In this document: piece by piece, positions 23,262-36,302 of the stretch
Layout: every line of letters starts with the position of its first letter
How positions within the stretch are numbered: position 1 is the first letter of the stretch
NCBI GenBank assembly: GCA_034509425.1
Contig: JAVTVJ010001251.1
Coordinates: 248,001 to 312,000, forward strand
Reading direction: 5' to 3'
Source: Eopsaltria australis
Lineage: Eukaryota > Chordata > Aves > Passeriformes > Petroicidae
Length of the DNA stretch: 64,000 bases
Translations under genes and position numbers: made by a program
The notes under the pieces: model-generated
Database searches by the model: none
What the model saw: only the letters and a program-made list of their open reading frames with translations
Told to the model about the DNA's origin: nothing

Positions 23262-25461
23262 CCTAAATAACAGAAAACTTACATTCTGAAGAACTTAAAA
23301 CAGATATTATCTTCTTCAGAATAAGGTGCCTCACTGGAAAAGAAAATGCTCGTAAAAGGCTTGAAAGGCAGTTCAGCTTGTCTTTTTGATTAAGAGACCA
23401 TGGCACAAATGTGAATAAATTATTTACATTTATCTATTTTTATAACTAGACAGGCAGAAGTATTAAGTGCCCATTCAGAAACATCCAAAACAGTGAGAAA
23501 TTTCAAGCCATCTACTCAACCCAGCCTCACCTATTCCTCATAGCAAGTAAAATCTAAGCATCCCGAGGTCTGAGGAAGTTCTGATTTCAATGCCAGCAGC
23601 TTGCATTATTTACCATTTATGATGCAAGCACATAGTCCATGATCTCCAGGCATATACTTAATATCAGAAATAATTTAGGCAGATACCTAAAAACACACAA
23701 TAATTTTCAAATAATAAATAATACACTAATTAAATGTGAGAAATCACCAACAATTTGTAGGAGTGAAAAAGCAAAATCTTAACCAACCTTAGGGCACAAT
23801 TTATGCCTCTTACATATCTGTCGTGCCTGATGTCTCAGTAAATAAATGTTTTGCATGGTTCACTGGTGATAAAAAGAGCCGAATGGTATCTTTTTAAAAT
23901 TCTAGTATTCAAAAATATATCCTCATAACCTGTATTTGTGTGTTTCTGAGCTACTCTTACTAAATTGGCCTCTAGATATATCAGGTGCATTAAAATAGAT
24001 AATCTGCACTTAAATTCTCTTTCAGTAAGCAAATGGAAGGAATGTATTTCTAAACTGTTTGGTTTTTTCTTCAGATTTTGCCATATCCTGCTTATTGTTC
24101 TGGGATATTATCAAATGGTCAGAGTAAGTCAAATACAACTAAAAGCCAGATTTTTTTTTCTGTAGTTTCCTTAAGCAATATGACTGTAGGTTAAAATAAC
24201 CAAACTAAACCCAAACCCCAAGAAGGTAAAATAATGCCAGACAAGTCTCTTGAATCTGCTTTATTGCTAAATTGTTCACAAGTACTTCTCTGTGAAAAAT
24301 ATAGTTCCTGGAACACTGTCAGACTCAGAAACGGGGGATGATGACTGGCACAGGAAACACTAGAATATTTGCAGTGTAGTAGCATTATTTAAAAGAATTT
24401 TGCTTGTTGTGTTTTTTTTCTCTGTGGCTTTCAATGTTATTAAATAATGCTTCATAATACACCTTTTGTTTTCCTTCTAGCTTTCCTTCTTACTACAAAA
24501 TTCACACAGAAAATTGTCAAGCCCTACTTATATTTTCTTACTTCATGATCAATCAGTAACAATATAGGAATTAAATGTTAATGAACTGGTCAAGTCATCA
24601 GAGTTTAGAATTAATGATATTACAAAAAAATAATTAGACCTAGTTTGAACACAGAATTGTTGGATGACCATACCAGCTAAATTACATTCTCCAGCTATAA
24701 AATAAATTAATTTTATCTGTTACAGTGTTATCATGATGAGTTTGGGCAAAATGTTTCACAATTTTCAGACCAAAATTTCTGATGGAACATTACACATAAG
24801 TACTTCTGCAAAGGCCTATTAAAAATCATAATATCACATAATACTTTGAAACTTAGCTGTTTACAAAAAATTATCTGCTTTTATTTTGAAAGCTATTTAG
24901 AAGAAATTTTCACCTGCATTTCTCAAATACTCTGCCATTAGTTTACTGAAGTTTCTTATTTATTTCTGAAAGAGCTCCAGCAGCATTCATTCCAAAGTTT
25001 AAGAAATAAAATTAAAAGGGTGTGTCTTTCTTATTAACCTGGAATAATTTAACAATTTTCTCTAGGGTATTTTTATTCCTATTTCTTAATTACTACAACT
25101 ACTTTCTAATTTCATCTACTTTTCACATTTTTGCTTCTGGCAGAGTCTTTGTTATATAAAAGCGCAATTTTATTGGATTTTGGTTTTTATCATTTAGCAG
25201 AAAGCCAAAACAAAGTAGTTGGAAATCGTTTTGAGTGGAATTTTGGCAGTGGAAAAGAGAGATGAGTATAGTGTCTGCCCGGATAATACAGTTTTTCGTA
25301 TTCTACCAAAAGGTATTTTCTCATGTTGGCAAAAAAGTCCCACCACACTCACTCTTTATTCTGTTCTGTAATTTCTCAGGATGATGACTAGCTTGCCTTG
25401 CATAACAATAACAACTCTTTGCTGTATTTTCATGTGTTCTTACAAGATTCACTGTGACAAA
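23262..25461. other. Unique AT-rich sequence, no gene recognised
   Basis: No gene, RNA or transposon is visible. Open frames are under 70 codons. Composition is uniformly AT-rich. Confidence 0.5.
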
Positions 25462-26010
25462 ATATTCTGGTTTCAGCTCAGTAGCTTCTCAGTAGCTATT
25501 GCAGTGCTGTGTTTTGCATTCAGAATGAGAGTAGTATTGGTAATGCACTGATGTTTTGATTTTAGCTAAGTTGTATTTATCCTAAATCAACAACCTTTCC
25601 TTGTCTCCTGCTGTGCCAGTGAGAAGGTGAGTAAAAGAACCTGGGAGGCAGCACAGCTAGGACAGGTTACTTGAACAGTTCAAAATGATATTCCACACCA
25701 CAAAATGTCATACCCAGTATATTACTGGGAGGGGTACCCAGAAGAGATCAGTCTGGGTTTGGGAAGGGGATTCTGGCACCAGATGGTGAGCAATTGCATT
25801 GTGCATCACTTGTTTTTTCCCTTATTATTGTTACTATAATTATAATTTACCATTATTACTGTACTTTTACTTTATTTTCAATTATTAAATTGTTCTTATC
25901 TCAATCTACAAGTTTGACTTCGACTTTTCTTCCCATTCTGCTGGGTTGAAGTAGGGATAGAAGGGGGTTGAGCAAGAAGCTAGATTTCTAGCTGGGTTTA
26001 AACTACAGCA
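25462..26010 (+). mobile_element. Solo LTR of an avian endogenous retrovirus, family 1, copy C
   Basis: This is the same LTR family as 1192-1769 and 7180-7771 but in the opposite orientation, reading sense on the plus strand. It begins ATATTCTGGTTTCAGCT (family start TGTCCTGGTTTCAGCT). The TATA box is mutated to TATATTA (25718-25724). It has GGTGAGCAATTGCATTGTGC (about 25784-25803) and an ATTAAA signal (25884-25889) followed by CTCAATCTAC. It ends TTTAAACTACAGCA (family end TTTAAACCATGACA). No target duplication is visible and no internal retroviral genes adjoin it. The 3' half is better preserved than the U3 region. Confidence 0.85.
25884..25889 (+). promoter_or_regulatory. Polyadenylation signal of LTR copy C
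   Basis: ATTAAA lies about 165 bp downstream of the degenerate TATA box and just before the CTCAATCTACAAG motif, matching the position of the signal in copy B. Confidence 0.55.
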
Positions 26011-29000
26011 TGCTTCAGAAGTTAATCACTGAGCCATTTAAATGATTCAGTTTTTTGTTGTTGTTCATTTTATAAAAGATCAATAAGACATAAGAAAAGA
26101 AAGCATATAAATATATCACTTACCAGATAAAGAACTACAGAGAGGTAGTTTGATTTGCTAGTAGTACTCACATTTAGTGACATACTTGTTTACTTTTGAT
26201 TCATATATTTTTGGTGTACTACAGTAAGAGAGCAGCACAATAACTGAAATGAGTCCATGCTAGACTTTTTCAACACATGTAAAATGAGAAAAGTCCTAGA
26301 AATTTTGAGGAGTGTTAGGGTTTTTAGGATTCCTTCTTTCCAGTTGTGTTGTTCAGCAACTCAACAAAATGACGAATTTAATTTCCATCACTGCAGACTT
26401 TATGAGGTCAGAAAGTCAGGCTTTGCATTCTGCACTTTGCAATACCTCTTCTACCTTTAATACGTGCTATCAGACCAAGCTGAACTGGTAAACTGATAAT
26501 GCAAGAAGTAGTGCAGAGTCCATTTCCCATTTCTACACTCTGTTTCTTGATTGCAGTAGGACTTGAAGTTCTGGACTAAAAACAGCAGTACTTGAATATT
26601 TTGGCATAGCCAAGCAGTACATCAGTGTTGGCATAAATACTGTTTTCAATCATGATCCCATTGTTTTACTGTTTCTACCAAAACTGAAGCTTGAATCGGT
26701 AATCAAATAATGGGAAAGAGATTTTCAAACACAAAGATGTTTAGATTAAGATGCTAGGCTTTATATTCCATTTTTAAACTCTATCCACTCTTTAATTAAA
26801 AAGAAATAATGCTCACCCAGTTAATATTACTGCTGACCATTTAGCATATCAATGGATGGGAAAATGAAACCCAATCTGCATCCAGAAACTACTCACAACC
26901 ACAATGAATGGTTAAGTTGTAGGACTCATGCAACAGAAGGACACCAAAGTAAGCTGCTGACTGATTTCTCTCTCCCTCTGTCTTGCTCTACTCCACTCCC
27001 CAACTTTTTTTAAAGTTTGGCCCGAGCTACAGGTATCTAAACTTAGCTGCTGTACTTCATTCCAACAAAACAAATCAAGCATGAATCACAGCCCTTCCTC
27101 CCCCTGAGCATTGCCAGTAGATCTGAGGCTTCTGTTCAGATCCAAGACTTTGTCTTTCCCCTTCTACTGCCAACTAAAATACATTTGGTAATATTTAATT
27201 AAGGTTCCTATTCAGATTATATGGTCTCAATGCTAAGAACAAGGCTTTAGCTACCCAACTCCCAGTGGCACGGTTAAAGATACAAATATCAAATTGGGAA
27301 CATAACCCTTCATTTAGATTTAAAATGGAGAGTTATTGTGAATTAAATAACTATCAAGTGATTATTAAACCTTACCTAGAGATTAACAACCATTATTAAT
27401 TTCATAGCCGTTAACCCTCTATAATTGTGTCTTTTGTAATCAGTTGGCATTTACTCATTAGTGTTACAGAGAGCTGTCACGGCTTTGAATGTTATGCCAC
27501 TGTTTTATCCTATTACAGATCCTTTAATAGCCTTTAGTTATGTATATGGTGAGAAATAGCCACCTTAATTAACTAGCATTTTACTTACTTTTGAGAGCTA
27601 AAATTCAGAATTCCACCTAATGGGCATATTACAGTGTGAAGTCAAACAAGAGGCATATTGGGCCTGCATGGGTTTTTTTCCTCATGTGGGAAAATGTTTT
27701 ACAAGCAGAAGCTCACATTTAGCAGTGTTAAATACTGAAGTAGGCAATATTAAAAACAATATCTGGTGTTTCAAAATTTAGTGTTGTGTACTTGATTCTG
27801 AAGAGCACATGTGTAGGGTACTATAAGTATCAATGTAAGTGCACTATAAAATGTGATGAGTAGAGCAGGAAACAAGACAATCTGATCCCATATTTGTGAA
27901 AGTCTGTGGTGTGGTCACTGAGTGCTGCTGTCTGAAAAGAGAAGCAATGCTCATATTAGGGTCATTAAATTTCCTTCACTGGCTGATTATCTCCCCTGAA
28001 CAGATCAGCTCCCAGATCAGTTTGCTACATAGCTGCATCATATCCATTTTTCTCTAATTTCTTGCAGCAGCCTAAGGCTTGGCAGTGATTTCTCAATAAG
28101 TAGTGGTCATTGTTTCAGTACACTATTTCTCCCATAGAGGATTTGTCTAGATTTGCATTGGTCATGAGTATTTTAAATTTCAGTGATTAAGATGTTTGAG
28201 AAAAGGTCATGTAGTTTGAAGATCCATTTTTTTGGTTTTTTTTTTTTTATTTCCTTTCTGGTTTTTACACCTACACATATATAACTATGCTATCCCACAC
28301 AATATCAGTATTTTCAGCTTGGTTAACAGCTTTATGGGAATATTCAGATCTGGCTGCAAAACCATTGAGGTGCAGGGGAAGGAAAGAAAGCAGGCAAGAG
28401 CATACATAACAAGTGACTGTCCCAGACAGCACAGAGGCTCATAAAGTCATTCTTCCTGAGTTTAAATCAGAGCATAGGAAACTTACCTTATGGGGCTTTC
28501 AGATCTTAATCGTGTTTCTATCCTTCACATGGTACACACATATATCTATGAAACCATGGTTCTTCATAGTACAACCACACTAACAGTTGTCCTGGGAAGA
28601 GCTGAAACATCGCTTGGGAGCAAATGGGCTATTCCAGAACTATTCCTCTCATACTATAGAGATGCTATTAATCCTTGGCAAAGACAACTTGATGGTTCAG
28701 GCATGCTTGACCATATGCTAGAAGTCCAGTTGCTCCTAGTAGATACCCTATAGTACAACCCTTTCCCCAGGCACTCACCTAGAACATCTTCACGTCCATA
28801 GAGATCAAGAAAGAATTTCTTGTGATACTAGATTAACAAGGTTTACCAGGTGCATCTTTTCAGGGGTTTTTAAACCTTACTTTGCGATGTGGAATTTGGT
28901 TCATCTCCTGGGATTACCTGAACTAACCTTCCATATACGCAGTACACTGCAAAGCCTAGAGCTCCTGGTGTCAGCAGTACCATGGTCCTTCCGGTTCCTT

Positions 29001-29940
29001 TTCTGGATGCCCTTGCTGCAGAAATATTTAAACCCTCTGACAGCTTTGGGGCTGTGTGTAGGAATAGGTAAATGAAGTTATGATGGCCTGTGATGTACGA
29101 AAGGTGAGATGGCGTGATATAATGGTCCTCCCTGGCCTATTTAATAAGTCTCAGGAAAACAGATTTCAGAAGCATACCTTCAGGGATACTTTTTCCGCCC
29201 TTTTATTGTTAATTTGGCAGTAATTCTGTGTTCCAGTCAACTACAGGTATGTCAGACTGATGAAAGACTGCCCCTGGCTCACCCCTAAATGGGCTGATGC
29301 AGCCATGTGGCACCAGTTCAAGCAAGAACACTTCCATCCTGTTTCTGCTATCTGCTATTAAAAACTGTTTTCCTATGTAGGTAGTAGGAATGTAAGTGTC
29401 TGCAAGCAACTTGTACCAGCCCAACCATTTTGTACAAACTAATGAAATTACATCACTGGGCAATGACAGACCCAGCCCTCACAGAGACCACATTAAACCC
29501 TGAAGCAGTTCAACTCCTCTCTCACAACTGTCTCAGACTATGGGTAGTGACAGTTTGGAAGATTTAGAGGGTGAAAAATGCCTCTGCTTTTACTTGGCAC
29601 TGAAAAAAATGACACCAATTATATTTAAAAAAAAAGAATTTTGTCTAACAGTAACAACCAAAAGTTCTTTTTTCTCATTTGTAAAGACTTTCTGTGCAAG
29701 TTAGCTGACTGATTAACGGGCATCATTAAATTACTGTATTTAGCAAGCTGTAATGTACTCAAGTGTTGGCTTGTTCTCCTCCCGGGACCAAGGATATGAA
29801 ACACATTTGTAACTCTATAAAGATGCTTCTAAAAAAGAAAGTCACAAAGAACACATGGCTGCTTCCTCTGTGAAGTAGCTGGTATGTCTCCAGTGGCTTC
29901 AACAGAGCAGGCATGATTTATGCCAGCTGAGGGTCTGGCC
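26011..29940. other. Unique AT-rich sequence with a possible conserved non-coding segment
   Basis: No gene or transposon is recognised. The part at about 27170-27600 is free of low complexity and carries several homeodomain-type TAATTA/TTAATTA cores together with GC-containing words. That gives it the look of a vertebrate conserved non-coding element, which is an impression only. The rest is ordinary AT-rich DNA with a T run near 28228-28249. Confidence 0.4.
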
Positions 29941-29962
29941 CATGTTATCCATTTTTCCTCAC

Positions 29963-29980
29963 CAAAAGAAGCTTCTTTTG
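29963..29980. repeat. Perfect 18-bp palindrome
   Basis: CAAAAGAAGCTTCTTTTG is its own reverse complement. About a quarter of one such site would be expected by chance in 64 kb of random sequence, so it may be coincidental. Confidence 0.9.
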
Positions 29981-30174
29981 CTGGTCTTCATATATGCAAA
30001 GATATTCAGCATATAATCAAAGGATGGTAAAAAGCACTAGGACTACTAAATATGAAAACACTTCCAGTAGTCATCCCTAGAGCAAGCCTAAACATCACAC
30101 ATGCACACAATGATGTCAACTCCCTGCAACTGATAAAGAAAACCTACTTGTGTCTTCCCGAACAGTTAAGGGAA

Positions 30175-30202
30175 CACAGGCTACCAATTCTGGTAGCCTG
30201 AG
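30175..30202. repeat. Compact hairpin: 10-bp perfect stem, 4-nt loop
   Basis: CAGGCTACCA (30177-30186) and TGGTAGCCTG (30191-30200) are exact reverse complements separated by ATTC. A further C-G pair forms beyond one A-A mismatch. The stem is GC-rich compared with its surroundings. It is too short for a microRNA precursor. Confidence 0.9.
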
Positions 30203-32427
30203 CACAGGTGGAATTGGCCAAGGACAAAAAATGCTTTTGAAAGAAATCTCTTGCTCTTGGAAATCTAGTCTCTAATAGACTGAATACCTGGTATCTTTCA
30301 TTGAACAATGTGCTTATTTTCAACAGATTAAAAATCCTCAGAACTCATCAATAACTGAGTCTATCTCAGAGGTTGTTATGAGATGAAAACATAAAATAGA
30401 CCACCTACGTAGGGAAACTTCCATGGGCTTTTAAAATTTACTTTGTCAAAGAAGGACAAAGGAATTGTTTTAATGAGGTTGTTTTCAGCTGTCTTTTGTT
30501 TCATATTTTACACAGGAAAAAGGAAAATATTTCTTCAGTTCAGGGCATCTGAATCATATTTCCAATGGGACAGGCACTTTTAGGACAGTAAGTTCTGAGG
30601 TATAAATAACCTTCAGTGAATTGAATCATAGCCATTTAGTTTTCACATATGTGGAAACACTCAGCTTCCAAAAGCTGTACTCAAGTTCTGTTTCAGGGAG
30701 GTATTACATCTGTGTTTAAATTAAAGGTATTTTGGCAAATGGCAGCTCAAAAATACTGATTGAACAACACAGTACATCACATATTGATGAGAAACTCAGC
30801 TGTATCAATAAGGCACATTTATTCCAGGTTTTTGCATATATTCAAAACCTTTGGTCAATAAATTGCAAAAGACTTGGTTCAGTGAAAATTTAGTCTAATC
30901 ATCAAGCCCTGTTAAAAAGGGAAGAAAGGGAGTAGGAGAGAACAACCCTTCAGAGTTGAGGACATGCATTAATCCTCTTCTCAGAAGATATTTTAAATGG
31001 GCAAAGTAGCATTCTTTTTGTTTGTTTGTTTCAATTCTGATGTTAAACATGCATTAAAGGTTCAATTTATTTCTTCAAGCTTTCATTAAGGTTATTCTTA
31101 GTATTATAGTCAGGAAAATTAAAAATACCACATTTACTGCAGTTCAGTTCTATATCTTTTTCTTTGATAGCTAGGGATCTTGAGTACAAGGTAGGGCAAT
31201 TTTTTAAAACCACGTTACTGTATAGGTGTCCTGGAGTAATGTGCTGAGGAAGATGTGATGACCAAGACCCCAGTTTCACAGCCTCTTCCACACAAGGTAC
31301 ACATGCACAGATCCTCAGAGAGCCCCAGAAAAAGCTGTCTATTGGTTTAGTGTTTTGACATCCCTGTCTGATTCCTTTATGTTTCTAGATGTGTGGGGGC
31401 AGTTTACTTAAGGTCTCAGAGGTGCTGCCAGTTTTATGAGCAGAAAGGGACACAATGCTATTATAAAAAACCAAAACCCTCAGATTGCATCTTTCCAGTT
31501 CTCTAGCCTAAAATAATTTTGCTGATTAGTTAGGTTTTAAAGCATTTCACAGTGACCTATTACTCAAAAAGAGTACAAGTTAAATCTGCTTTAAATGAAG
31601 AAAACTTGGCTATTAAGTCCTGATCATAATGAGTATTAAATTTTAAATTACATTTTAAATCTTCAGCACTTTCAGGACTCTGCAGAAAACTAACAATGTG
31701 AAAAGAATGAAATGCTTCTTCTGAAGCTGTGTTTCCTGCATGGCAATACCTATCAAGGACCATATCCTCATATATGTTTATATACTAAGCAGTGGACCTG
31801 TTTCTTCATATGACAGCTATGGTAATGACAGCCATAAAATATGCAGCATAAAAAACATTAAAAAAAATTGATTCAACTCTCAAACATTTCTGAAGATAGA
31901 AGAACAATTTATAGAGAGAGAATTAAATATAGTGCTCCCCATTTATCAACAATAAATCACAGGAGGGTTTTAATCACTGAAAGTTATGTCTGGATACTGG
32001 GACAGTGCTCAGAACTTAGGCTGGTTTTGCCTCCACTTCCAGTGTTTCACAGAACTGTCAGTGGCTCATGCTCTGTCGTGTTTCTGTGTTCAATGAAAGC
32101 AGAGAGCATGAATAACATGTTGATGACCATCATCTTCTAGCAGAAAATTATATTCATTATCATTTACCCAGCTTTTTTTTTTGTGTAGAGAATGATCTCT
32201 AATACATGGTCATCATGAAAATTATAAAATATGAGTAAAACACTGCACTGATCATCTGAATCCAGCAATAATCAGTGTGCTATGAAAGAAAAAAATGTTT
32301 TGTTTAAAAGCATAAATTACCCATCCAAGTAAGATGGGTGGCACAGAAAATGGAAGGAGGGAATTGCGATTGTTCAGCAGCTCTTGTTTTTCAAACAGTT
32401 CTTCAGCCTTGAAACATTGCAGTCAAT

Positions 32428-32451
32428 ATTGATCATACCATTGATCATACC
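32428..32451. repeat. Tandem duplication of a 12-bp unit
   Basis: ATTGATCATACC occurs twice head to tail with no mismatch. It is a recent small duplication or a slippage product. Confidence 0.9.
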
Positions 32452-35400
32452 AGCTACAGAGTCAGAAGAGTATTACTGCTGACCTAGGTCAGGTGACTCG
32501 AAGTGAACACCACATATCTAGCTAGATATCACTTTCTAATTTTTTATGCTAAAACCTGTTGTATTTCTGAATTACTGACTTTATGGTGCAGATAATGAGT
32601 CATCATGATCCCAGAAAATTAAAGATTACTGACACCATTTCAAATAAACTACAGAATAAACATAGCTTAAATCTACCTCTTTTTAAAGTTACTAAACTTT
32701 TTTTTATTAAAGCATCATGAAGTTTTGAATTCATAACCTATATAATAAAACATGCAGAATTTAAAGATTAATTGGCTAATGGTGTGGTTTATGATAAATA
32801 AAAATATGTACTTTATAAAACTTAATAGGAGTTTCAGTTTATCACATATAAAATTTTCCTCTCATAACTCCTATAATTTGGGTTGAAAAGTGAAAAAAGT
32901 TACGTTTAGATGTAGTCTGAGGTCATTCGGAGGCCAGCAAAGGAAAAATATCAAACTCAAGGAGTATTTGACTGAAAAATTCCAGCAATCATAGTAATAA
33001 AAATAACTCCTCTATTGCTATCCCTGGTTTTTTGTTTATTTTTAAGCTTAATATTAGGGAACTTGTCTTACACAAAAATCATGCTCAAAAAATCAGTGAG
33101 CCCATCTACAGTGGGAAAAGGGGCTTTAAGAAGTATTTCCAGGTAAAAACCTTTAAATGTGGGTTTCTTTAAAGATGTGTAATTAATTATATATTTCATT
33201 AATTTTCAAGTGGCAACTAAGAAGCTTATCATAAACATGCAAAATATAGAGATTGCATGTTTACTTCCTGTAGATAGAAAGGTTTTGCCACAAGTTTTGA
33301 CCTTGATAACTTTTACCACTTTATTTTTGTGCCAGAAGACTAAAGAAGATTTTACCTATGAGTATTGTGTTCTTCCATCATAAAATTACCTGGTCTCTTT
33401 TTTGATCTGACTTGTGTTGCACTTTCAGATAAGCTTAGACAGGAAAACAGCAGCTGCATAATGATTACTCTAGCCTAAAGGTTACAAAACTGGTAGCTAT
33501 AGAAGCCCCCCCAAAGAATAAATGTTAAAAACTTTCCATTGATTCAGTCATCCTCACCCTCAGTTCTTTAAAACCAATAATGTATGTTCCTGAGCTCATC
33601 TCAGAGTTCAGTTTGGTGGTAACAGATCCATTAAAAAGATTATGAAGAACAAGCACAGACAGGTGACAAGTGAGAAAAGAGTTTCATTGCAAAGCCTGAC
33701 ATGAACAAGAATGATTGAGCATTTTTATAGCTTTTTCATCTTTAGATGCTAGTGCTGTTTCAACACCTGGAGAAACTGAGACTCATGATTAGATAAGCTG
33801 TCAAATTAAAAGAAGCAGCAGCAAAATTAGGGTGAAAAAAAAATGAATGAGAAGCAGTCAAGACAGAGTTCAGCTTCATCCCCCAGAATCCTTAACATTT
33901 TGTGGACATACAATTAGATTTGGGAAACTCACCTTGAGGAAAGATCTATGGGGAATGATTTCAAAAGTGCAAATAAACCCCTCAGAAATAATAAGAAAAT
34001 GGCAAGTTTGGCACACCTCTCCTTTTCTCTTGTCCTTAATTACATCTTCTGCTCTATCCTCTTCTCATTTTATCTTTTCTTTTGCTTTTTTCCCTTCCCT
34101 TCATCCAAGTCCTTTAATTAGTCTTTGTCACCTCACCATGTGTTCACCCCAACCAACATACCACTGGCATCTGCTGTTGTTGCAGTGCTCATGCTGTTTA
34201 TTGCAGTTGAGCCTATTCTCTGTCTTGTTTTTCTCTATTCTATTCAACAAGTAATTCAGAGAAATTCTAAGATACCTTTTTTTAAAGCCTTTAGGTCCTA
34301 GCATTATAACAATAATTAATTACATTAAAGCAAGGAGCCAGCAGTCAAGATAAGAGGTCTCTACTCCCAGTCTTCTGTTGAAATGATGGTGTTTTGCTGC
34401 TGCAGTATAGACAGGCACCTGGACCATCTACCTCAGTCCTTCTGCACTAAAAAACTCTTGGTTACCTATGGTTGTGTATTTTGCTTTTATTTCAGAAACT
34501 CTACCATACATAGTATAACCTGGCATAACTGATGAGGTTAGATGATTCCATTACCTTCAGGCGGTTTAATAGCATGAAACTCTAATCATCTGTCATGACA
34601 AAATAATGCAAAGGGACTTCATGTGAGAATCTAACCCATATACTTTAAATAGTTATTATCCTCCTATGATCCATCACTAACCAGAATTAAAAACAATGAC
34701 TTCAAGAACTAAAGGGAACAAAATTTTGTGAATATAAAGGGGAAAATTCCTAATTTCTGTTTGTAGCCTTCTAAAGGTATGTCTAGCTGCATGATTTTAA
34801 GTGCTTAGAAATAACTGTTGAACACAGCCAAGATGGTAAAACAGATGTACTTTGTAATTAAAATAAATCAATTAATGTTTCTGTTCCCTTCAGTTTTACC
34901 TATAGGCTATGTACTTCCCATGGAACCAGGCCACCCATTGAAGAAATTCACCCCAGTGTGGCATCTGTTTGTTCAAAATCCCCCAAGAATAAAATGCCTA
35001 TCTCAACAAGTTTGAAGAGGCATAATTATTTGTACCCATGTAACTTACAAATTTTCTACTCAATCTAAAAAAAAAAACCACTTGGTTGTTTTTCTTCTGC
35101 TTTTCCTCTCCTCACTTTTGATGTTAGATTAAATATGACAACCCTTATCAGCCAGTAAAATGAAACAAACTCATTCAAAAGCCTCAGGGGTAAGGGATTT
35201 CTTTAATCATATTCACACAAATTATGAGGATTTCAGATAGATGAGGTAATATAGTTGAGTATTAATGGCTGTAATTTAACAACTCATGAGGCAACAAAAA
35301 AATCAAACCCAAAAACACACAGGTTATGTTTCCTTTGCTAAATAACTGATAAGTGCAAATCGTCGAAATATACTTGTACATCAGGTCTCTTGTTCAAGGA

Positions 35401-35920
35401 GTCCAAGGTGGGTCCTAAAAAGAATGTCTTGCTGAGAGTGCATCCAGCCTAGTTTACAAATTAGCTCAGTGCAAATTCTGATCATGTCAAATTCCTTAAG
35501 CTGCAGAGAAGGAAGATCATCTACTTGTGTGTCATCAGCATAGGATATGTACTAAGAGGCAGAAACAAGAATTGTACAGTGGTTATCAAGGAAAAACTGA
35601 GAGTTGAAGCTGCCTTCATTTTTGTGGTGGCAAAATATCATCCAGTACCAACATACCCTGATATCTAGTAAAGAAAGCTTGATCAAAAATGTTCCTTTAC
35701 TCAAAGGACCTTTGGTTTTGTATGAATTAGAAAATTGTTGTTTGTACAATAGGCATCAAAACAGGTAAAGAATATGGAAACTGATTTAGAGTGCAACTAT
35801 TGAAAGAAAAGATGTAAGAAGTTCTTGTCTTCAGTCAAACTGGAGTACCAAGGTCATTCAGTCCTTCAACCTGGATCAGAATTAAACAGAAAAACTTTCC
35901 TAAACATTATCATCTAATTT

Positions 35921-36302
35921 TGGCCTTTTCTCACAGGAGAAATTCTGCATTTTTTTCACCATCTTTGTGTCCCTTTGCTGGACAATCTTCGTTATGTCCA
36001 TGTCTCTCTTGCACTGAGGAGCCCGGAACTGAACCCGGCACTCCAGGTGTGGCCCCACCAGTGCTGGGGAGAGGAGAATCACCTCCTTCAAGTCGCTGGA
36101 AATACATTACTGCAGCACAAGATCCCGTTTGCTCCCTTTGCTGCAAGGGCACATTTCCAGCTCTACCAGGACCCCCACATTTTTTTCTGCAAAGCTACTC
36201 TCCAGTTGAGTCTTCCTCAGCATATAGTGATGCATGGGATCATTCTTCCCCAAATGCAGGATCCTGCACTTCTCCTTGTTGAACTTCATGAAGTTTCTTA
36301 AA
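35921..36302 (-). mobile_element. CR1 LINE fragment, end of reverse-transcriptase ORF
   Basis: The minus strand translates into CR1 ORF2 sequence, including MKFNKEKCRILHLGKNDPMHHYML encoded from about 36289 downward (given here only as a family identifier). It continues through the region equivalent to the final third of the reverse-transcriptase C-terminus. Both ends are truncated: no 3' terminal repeat is visible on the left and the 5' break is at about 36302. Frame breaks are present, so it is dead. Confidence 0.88.

Larger units (their letters stand above)
29981..35920. other. Unique AT-rich sequence, no gene recognised
   Basis: Apart from the hairpin at 30175 I see a 12-bp tandem duplication (32428-32451) and a pyrimidine-rich tract (about 34009-34120). 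The longest open frame of the window (33847-34254, 135 codons, plus) lies here. Its second half is Ser/Leu/Pro-rich because it reads through the pyrimidine tract, and I recognise no domain in it. Confidence 0.5.

Noticed and set aside
33847..34254. Longest open frame of the window (135 codons, plus strand)
   Set aside because: No recognisable domain; the second half reads through a pyrimidine-rich tract and is accordingly Ser/Leu/Pro/Phe-rich. No splice or promoter context supports it.
34850..35014. Acceptor-like CTGTTCCCTTCAG followed by an open frame with AATAAA near 34989
   Set aside because: The frame is short, the peptide is unrecognised, and no conserved feature backs a terminal exon.
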